NCBI GenBank assembly: GCA_050084985.1
Contig: JBITNC010000001.1
Span: forward strand, 139,996,001-140,060,000
Source: Nageia nagi
Taxonomy: Eukaryota; Pinophyta
Length of the DNA: 64,000 nt
Reading direction: 5' to 3'
The position numbers were made by a program, and so were the translations under genes. Shown one piece after another: positions 55,741 to 64,000 of the stretch. How positions within the stretch are numbered: the stretch's first letter is position 1; the number at the start of each line of letters is the position of its first letter. The notes under the pieces are model-generated. The model worked only from the letters and a program-made list of their open reading frames with translations, was not told where the DNA came from and did not search any database.

Positions 55741-57120
55741 GCTTTATCAGAGTTACTATTTAAGGTTTTACTGGCTTGAAATTATCCAAGGCTTTCTTTG
55801 CTTATTGTCGAGAGTGGACTCTTGGAGTTTCCTTTTATGATTTTGGGGTTGATAATATAAAGGTGTTTGTTATAACTCATATGGAGGGGAATGGGTGTAT
55901 ATATATGCTAAATTACCATATGCAAAGCAACCTTGTTATCAAAAAGGTATGTGTTCATATTCAAGGGGTTGCTCTAGTCATTGATACACTTATTTTTTGA
56001 GAAATATTTTTCTCAAGAATTGGATCATTAATGTTGATGGATATATAGATGCAGGCATAGGATAAGTGTTTGTGGGATAATGTTAATTCTAAAGAGTTCA
56101 TATAGGTACCTACAATATTACCTATTCTAGCTAGGGAAAATTCATTCTAAAACTAATGAGGGAGAGTTGGAAGTCTTACCCAAACTAGCATTGTGTATGG
56201 AGACTCTTATTTCATGTTGAAATATGCATGCCATGGTTTGATAGACAAGCCTACACTTCCATGAAACTAGGGGCCAACTTGTAAAATCTCATCTATATCA
56301 TTTTCAAAGTTAAAGGATATTAGGAAGTACTAGTTTGGGTAGATGTTGATCCTATATTCTCTCATTGTTATCCAGTTTGTAGTTTCCTATTGTTCAATGG
56401 TTTTGGGATGTAGATTTGGTCCCATGAACTTGCTAACGATGGCAATTTATTATAGGCTAGTAATTTATTTATTAATTTCAAGGCAATCAAGTTGAATTAT
56501 GGATACTTCATTCATATTATTCATACATCCAAATTCATTCTTAAGGGGATCCACTTTTGGCATACAAAAGCAAGGTTTTTTGTTATTTGGTTTACCTCCC
56601 ATAAAGTACCTTATATTTGAAAGAGAGATTATCTTGAGGAGGACCTTTAGCTACTATAGATTTTGATTCAATAGCCTAGCTAAAAATATTTTTTCCATGT
56701 AAATTCATAAACATATGATCTGGTTTTTCAAGTAAAATTAACTTAATATGTCAAATTTTCCTTAAATATGTAAACTTAGCTCATGCTCTAGCTTCTCACA
56801 TGTTTTGGTATTTGCACATTCCTATTTCCCTTAACATTTATGAAAACCCTTATGGCTACCTCTTGGTTGGGCTCTCGACCATGCAAGCCCTCGTGAACCA
56901 TAGGGTTTCATCTTCTCATCTACGTGATCTCATTGCTCATATTTCATGGTATTCTTACAAATCAAACATTGAATAAGGGATCACAAAAAATCTATATTGA
57001 AAGTGGAAGGTTTCCTACTAACCATCTCCAAACCTACAAATGTTTTTTGCAACATTGGAGAATAGACTTGCAACAACCCTTGGTGATGGTTATTGAAATC
57101 AAAACAAGGTCTATATAATA
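55741..57120 (+). pseudogene. Coding-like remnants, family not recognised
   Basis: Several short open blocks with more balanced base composition than the surroundings (for example 55776-56000 and 56924-57118) suggest an old transposon or gene, but no motif could be assigned and frames change often. Confidence 0.25.
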
Positions 57121-60100
57121 GTGTTATTTCGATTACTCATCAAGAGATAAGTCTATTTTTATATGGAAAAGTAAATTAGGTAACAATAGCACCTTTTCTT
57201 ATTACATACAAAGTGTATACATAATTCTAGAAGGAAAAATATATCCCCTAATTACTAAAATATGCTATTGTAACTTCTTATAAATATAAAAAATCAAAGC
57301 TTACCAAAAAAAAATTATTTCCTCAATAATAATATGCTTATTGGAGGTAAGCTTTGTAACATTCTAAGATATTACTTTCATAAGGAAGGATTGAGGCATA
57401 TATACCCATCAATCTTCTCATAATTTTATATAATATCATAATTATTATGCAAAACATTTTATGAGAGTACCTACATGAAAATATTTCCTAATTTATTCTT
57501 CCTATAAAGAGCATAAGAAGTTACAAAAATGACATAATCTTTTAATTGGAAGTAAAAGAAAGATCTTTTCCCACCTAAGTTACAAACATTATCTTATAAG
57601 AACTATTAATAAAATTTTCTCTTAAAGATATATTATTAAATACCTATGTGAATTAAGAGGGCTACAAGATTGATCCCTTATCTTCTAGATGTATTGATAA
57701 TTTTAGAGCATCACCCTAAGGTTTCAAAACTTTATACAATAGTGGCGGTATAAGTTAATAAGGGTTAGGGTTTGAACTAGATTTTTGTCCTTAACATTTT
57801 TTCTATTGATAACAAATGTCCAATCATTTATAGTGTCAATATTAGTTGTAGTATTATGTATTTTTTGGACCTTATTGGACCTAAACCTCTAAACACATAG
57901 GAAAAAATAGTATTTATTATGATTCAAGAATTAGAAATTGAAATAAATAGTGTAAATTTATATAAATCACCCATTGTTGACAATGATGTAAAATAACTTG
58001 CACATCCATGTACTTCAAATCTTGAGATAAATCAATTTCAATGTACAGATAATGTTGAGATCAAATGGAGTAAAATCATGGTTTCTCATGGAAAATAAAA
58101 ATGTCCTAAGAGTTTAGCTAGATGATCCATAAATGGCCACAAGTATAAAGATAAACTAATGAATTTTATCTAAACTAGAAGTTTAGAGAAGAATCAAAAA
58201 TAATGAAATCTTTTATCTAGTAGAAAAAATAAATAAGTAGTTATGGACATAACAAGTCCCATGGTTAGTAATAATATAATAATAATTAACATGATAAAAT
58301 TATAATAAAAAATCCTATCAAGATAAAATGATCAAGATAGTCACATGCATTTTCAATATAGGCTTGAGGAAATTATAATCGATATAGGCTTGAGGAAATT
58401 AACTATACAAGGAATTCAACAAATAGAGTAACCTATCAAGGTAAAATGATCTAGATAGTCACATGCATTTTCAATTCCTTCAACAAGACTACAACATCTA
58501 ATATAATATCTATAGAAAATTGAGCTTTTAGGTTACTATAACTAGGGAAATGTTTAATTGTAAATCTTTATAATTCATGAATATTTACCCTTTGAAAATT
58601 TATAGTTAGCAAATCCAAGTCTACCATTTTTTGTAAGGTTTGGGGTGCATATTATTTTACTAGTTGGGTTCATTAATAAATTTATATTTTAACACTTTGA
58701 AATTTAAATCCCTTATAACCTAAAATTTGAAATAGCTAATTTTTACTTGAAATTGTAAAAGACCATTTATCCAAACATATTTTCCACTTATACATTAATA
58801 TATATACCAAATGCAATATACATTATCTAAAATAATTTTTCAAAATACATTTTGATTTTTCATTGAAGAAATAAGCTATACAAATATTTTTTGAAGCAAG
58901 AAATTCTTTTTCAACATATCTGTATCAAAGGTATGCCTTAACTTTCTAGTAATTTCATTTTCTAACTAGCTCAATAGCCTAGTTGATCAATGAGCTCTAG
59001 AGCCTAGTTGACCAACTAGATCAAAAGTTTAGTCAATCATCTAACCTGTTTTCTTAGTCAATCAAAAATATTACCAACAATATTTTAACATATATTATAT
59101 TTTATTTTGTTATAGAAAATATGGTGAGATATTATAATGAAAATAGGAAAGAGAAATATACAAATAAAATAAACACTATATTATATTTTAGTTGACCACC
59201 AAAATTGCCAACTCTATCCATGCAACTTACAAGTACTAATATATATATAATGAATCCTTCATTTAATTTTAATCTATAACTTAAAGATTAATATAAAAAT
59301 TCTACTTCTTGCAAAGATGTCAATTGTAAATAAAATGTGAACCCTTGAAAACATCCATAATGATGATAAAACACCATGCCTTGAAAATATCTATAATGAG
59401 TATATTTCATCATTTATATTTGAAAAAGAATTGAATGAAAATCAAGATAAACCTACTATAAAATCCATAAATGTACATGACAAACAAAGAAAAAAAGTCA
59501 AGGGGTTACATGGAAGTCTATGACTAAGAGGATGAGAAAATGGAACTTTGAAAGGTCTTTCAAGATTGAATTGGTATAAAAATTCCCATCCATTCAATTG
59601 ATTAAGCTACAAATAGTAGTGATATTCCATACTTAAAATACCATCAAATGTAACTAAAATTGGATACAATCAAAAAGAGTTATAGTATTGTATATGAGAT
59701 AAAAATTATTGATGGAATGAATATGGAAATTAGTAAGTGGAAGGATGCTAAAAAAAAAACTATATATAAGACATGCATAAAAGTATAAAAAATGAGGAAT
59801 AAAAAATCAACTTTTACCACATAAGATCTAGAAGTCAATCATGAGGTGAGATTCAAAGGATGACTCAAGTGGTGTATATGTTACATTGGTGGTACTACTA
59901 GTAAGGATGGTCACCCTCTCCCCATGCAAGAACAAGCATCATGTGAAGATTCTTTGTAATTAATCCTTTTAAGATTATTAGAGCCTATGGCTTGGATGAA
60001 CATGTCAGTTATCTACAAAATCATGGCCTTTTTCTACTTTGAGCTTTCTCTTCAACTTTGCTAATAGTTTGTTGATTTGATTTCCTGTGAGCATGTGGAT

Positions 60101-60380
60101 CTGGGTGATATATTTTGATTCGTGTTTCCCTTCAAGATTTATGTTATTTTTTAATTTTATCAATTTTATTTACAATCTAGAAGTAGCACTTTTGTATTAG
60201 ACTTTTATTTTTTTCCAGGGATGAGATAATATTTCCCAAGGTGGATATATCCCTTGGTTTATCGTATTATGAATAGTCATGAAAATCATGTAATGGGAAT
60301 CTTGTAAGAAAAGGTTAAGACCTTTAAAAAAATGCTTGATCTATCTAATTTCAAAAAAAAAAAGTATAAAAATGAGAAGA
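57121..60380. other. AT-rich spacer with one local duplication
   Basis: No gene seen. 'atgatc.agatagtcacatgcattttcaat' occurs at 58329 and 58446, and 'gatataggcttgaggaaatta' occurs twice near 58360 and 58380, marking a small tandem duplication. Confidence 0.4.
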
Positions 60381-61330
60381 AATAGCAAAGATCTTTTATT
60401 GAAAGGGTAAATAATTACAACTCAATATGGAAATAATTTACAATCCATATTACTATCCAAATATGTGCAATTTGTTATTGTATTTCATATTCTCAAAAAT
60501 GGTAAACATATATCTGATTTTATTGAATATAAAAATTAATTTCAATTTATTGTTGCACCAAAATGTTCCCACTCTCACTGGTTAGAGACTAGTGGTTGGA
60601 AAATGGCAATATGTCTTTCATTTATTGAGAAAGAAGACTTGAAGGAAAAATTAAAACATACATGGTTTATCTCATTATCTATAAATGAATTCAAAATAAT
60701 TGATAATACATATTGTGTTTATATCCATGTTTATATAAATTAGAATTATTTTTAGAAACCTCTTCTACTAAAAGTACATAAAATGATGGAAATCCTCAAT
60801 TTATTATGAGATGTTTGAATGATATAGCTAGAATGGATGATTAAGCAATAACTACTAATTTTCTATATATTAGAGTTTATGGATCATCTATAATTTAAAT
60901 TTCATAGGAATGGTTTTTTTTTTTTAATTCAAAGAAAGTTACACCATATATAATTTGTATTCATTGCATAGCTCATATACAAAATTTTTAGTAATTTCTA
61001 AAATATCATCAAAGTAGAAGACCTTATTTGTGAGATACATTCTTATTTACCCATAATATAAAAAGGTTTTAGATATTTAATAGATTTCAAAAGTAAAATA
61101 TTTTGATGCAATATGGATCTCTTTATATAAATATAGAAGTAGACTATTTGAAGAATATTCATATTTAACTAGTTTGATATGGAAAAATCATATGGATGTT
61201 GATAAGAAAAAAGTTCTACAATAGTGTTTGATAAATTTTGATATAGTACTCACATTGTGTGGTCCTCTTCCAATATTGAATTAAATGCATCATTTGATTA
61301 AACATGCTCTAGAAAGATCAATAGATAGAT
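60381..61330 (+). pseudogene. Second hAT-like transposase relict (zinc finger 862-like)
   Basis: On the + strand VIVFHILKNGKHISDFIEYKN is followed by HSHWLETSGWKMA, TWFISLSINEFKIIDNTYC and VYIHVY, then KPLLLKVHKMMEIL (60470-60800). The blocks align with those at 3700-4050 on the - strand, and with the family order '...SHW...SGW.MA...SLSVDE....N..W..VHVY'. Stops interrupt it and the later core (near 60880-61000) is poorly preserved. No 24-bp arrays were seen beside this copy. Confidence 0.6.
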
Positions 61331-64000
61331 TTCTTTCAACATCCTTTTAAACCCATTGGTTTGTAGGACCTATCAAAGTTTATCCAAAAATAAATATATA
61401 TCAATTAAGTATTTGAATGATTATTTCTAAAATAAAATAAAATATTGAACAATGCATAGATATTCTAAGAAAATAAAGAATACTCCCAAGGATAATTAGC
61501 CATAATCACTCACACCCACCTAATGAAAATAAATCATTAAAATAAAATTTTAGAACTAAATCAAGCACAATATGATGATGTTTATTAAAACCTTTGAATA
61601 ATATCTAATAATAAACATAAAATTCATGAAAATTATTCCTAAAATTTTATACAAAATACTCCATAGTTGTTCCTTCCATCATATTAGAAAAATTGAATGA
61701 TATTATAAACTAAGAATGAATGCTTGTCTCTCTTACATAACTTGTAGTTGTATATAATGAAATTATGTTTATCCTTTCTAATGAAAAGAATAATTAAGTA
61801 TTTGTTGATGGTTTGGATCTAGTTGAAAGGTGGAAGGATGTTTCTTTTTTATTAGCTAAACTCTCACTTTAATTCTCATGTTGCTTTTTCAACCTTGAAA
61901 TAAGAAGCTTTTGGTATTCAATTTCCTTTTCCTTGACCTTAACAATTCATTTCTTCTTCTCTATTTTTTCTTATTCACTTCCTTTCAATGTTATAGGTGT
62001 TACAATTCTCTAAATATTTGGATCTTTTCTTCACTTATTACCTATCTTTGATTGAAAAAATTACAAAATTGTTGAATCTCTATTTGTTCTCGAATCATGA
62101 ATCATTGATAGATTTAAACATCTCATAAATCTTTAAGGTATCAAAGGCCATACTTAATAATATGAAATATATGGGTTTGAGAATATATGAAGGATGCTTT
62201 AGCAAGTTTTGAGAGCTTAGGAAGCATTTAAGAACTATAATCATAATAAATAGTATAACCTTTACATGAATCTTTCAAACATACACCAAACATATATATA
62301 CATCTCAAAGGCTCTTTGAAAATGAATCTTTCTTAGTTTTTATGGTTATAAATGCTCTACCAAACATGAATGCAAATTTAAATAATATATAGGATGTAGA
62401 TGCTATTTTATAAAATAAATATAGTAGAGAGACAATTTCATGGCATAAAATGATAGTAGAGAGATAATCACATGGTATACAATGATAGTAGCATGATATA
62501 CAAATGTAGAAGAGAGATAATTACATGATATACAATTACCTATGTGAACAAAATAGATTTACTAATAATACCATAGATATTTTTAAATAAATGCAATTAT
62601 CATACTCTACAATCATTTTAAAAATTACATTTAACATCTTTGCCAATATCATTCCAACACGTGTCAACTACAAGTAAGACCTTTCCTTGGAACCTATCAC
62701 CCACTTGTTGACTTATCTTCTAATGTGTGCACTACTACACTTAACTTATTTTGCATCATACCATACATCAATGTATAGTATTTGTTTTTTAAAATTCATA
62801 GAAATCATGATGTATAAATTAACACTAAGTGTAGAGTCAAATAAAATATTATTTTTTACATCAATTATAATATCTTTTATTGCATCATGTATCGATGTTA
62901 TGAGCATTAAACAATTGATATTATAAATATTTTATTATTCATCAAATGTATATTTTAGTGACATGTCAATTATATACATTCTACTAAATGTATAAAGCAT
63001 CAAGTGTTATATCATTTATAGCATCAAAATAATCTAGTTTGGTACATGCTTTGAGGATGCAAAGGAAAGGTGAATTAATCTAGTTAGACTAATATTGCTA
63101 TTTTTTGCATTTAGCAAAATAATGTTAATGCTTTTCAATGAAAGCTATAACTTGATATTCTTTTATAGCAACATTTTGATCCTCTTTTCTTTTTAGGATC
63201 ATTGTATATTATATTATTTATGGTATCTTTCTTGATATTTGACACCTCTTACATTATGCAATGGTTCATTGCATTGATTACATTCCCTTGGGTATATTTT
63301 AACCCTTTTATAATAAATATTTCTCAATGTTGTAAAATGAATTATTTAATACAAGGAAATTCATTTTTATGTATGTACAATATGTATATCTTACATTAGA
63401 TGACTTACACATATTTTTAAAGAATGATTTATAGGACCAAAAATTGAAAGTTAAAATATTATAATAAATACAAGTATCCTTAGAACTTTTCAAAGTACAA
63501 TATCATGGATGATTTTTATATCGATGTTTATGGAACTTAGATACCAATCCATTATTATTAATCATAATTGGATTTAGAAATAATTGATGTTGTATTTCTC
63601 ATTAGTAAGTTATTATTTGATAATGATGTATTTGATATGAAGAAGTAATTATGATGTAGGAGAATCCATGGTTTTGATGTAACCATAATCGAGAGAGAGT
63701 AAAAATAAGGTAAAATTCTTGTAGAAGAATGACAAAATTAAGATTTTGGAAATTTTGAAATGTTATAAAAAATTTATTTCCAATAGTTACACCAAGATTT
63801 ACAAGTGTGAGGAAGCAATATATATGAAGTGTTTGGTTATTATCACAAGGTTGAGTTAGGGAAAGAGAATGTGAAAATAGAAAACATGATAAGTAGGTTA
63901 AGAGGAATCACATTAAGGAAAGTAATTATTAAGGTGCATTAATATAAATCATCATCGTTTATTAGGGTATGAAGATAACTCATGTTGATGCCAACAAGAT
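61331..64000. other. AT-rich spacer with one dispersed-repeat copy
   Basis: 61350-61440 ('tttgtaggacctatcaaagtttatccaaaa' and following) matches the repeat at 42535-42850. No gene recognised in the rest; open stretches are short and compositionally biased. Confidence 0.4.

Overview
The window looks like nuclear DNA of a seed plant with a very large, repeat-laden genome, most likely a gymnosperm. This is an inference from three things: one intact intron-containing gene in 64 kb, very AT-rich spacers full of decayed transposons of many classes, and degenerate PPR-gene fragments of the land-plant PLS type. The sequence itself does not give the species.

The only gene that reads as intact is a four-exon cytochrome P450 on the + strand (16669-19375). 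Its protein matches the CYP711A (MAX1) family, the carlactone oxidase of strigolactone biosynthesis. All P450 signature motifs are present and all three introns have GT..AG borders and compatible phases. Its second intron is filled with a degenerate tandem repeat.

Left arm (1-16600): a truncated LTR related to the Copia element further right (1-391); a broken hAT-like transposase relict (2060-4620, - strand) between two arrays of 24-bp repeats in inverted orientation; a Ty3/gypsy gag scrap; a multi-exon plant-mobile-domain (PMD) gene relict (7210-9530, -); a 3' LTR with its polypurine tract (11347-12040); a MITE family and a possible SINE.

Centre (20252-36244): a clean nested retrotransposon. 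A Ty3/gypsy element in - orientation (LTRs of 1155 and 1118 bp, TSD tatat) has a 9.2-kb Ty1/copia element in - orientation (LTRs of 494 and 491 bp, TSD acaat) inserted inside its reverse transcriptase. The Copia LTRs differ by one substitution and two small indels, so it is recent, yet its gag-pol carries four stops and two frameshifts. Its long leader holds a degenerate PPR gene fragment, and its 3' region holds nine copies of a 50-bp repeat with a hairpin. The Gypsy element itself landed in one copy of a 555-bp dispersed repeat; the second copy (38722-39275) preserves the empty site.

Right arm (36245-64000): a 1206-bp CACTA-type element with 3-bp TSDs that carries another PPR fragment; a LINE relict; interstitial telomere-like DNA; a DDE-transposase relict; a decayed tRNA-Lys-like sequence next to a polypyrimidine tract; an unidentified multi-exon gene relict; several tandem duplications and long hairpins; and a second hAT-like relict of the same family as the one on the left.

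Only the P450 is expected to make a working protein. The rest records successive layers of transposon insertion, gene-fragment capture and decay. All family assignments come from reading motifs by eye; no database search was run.
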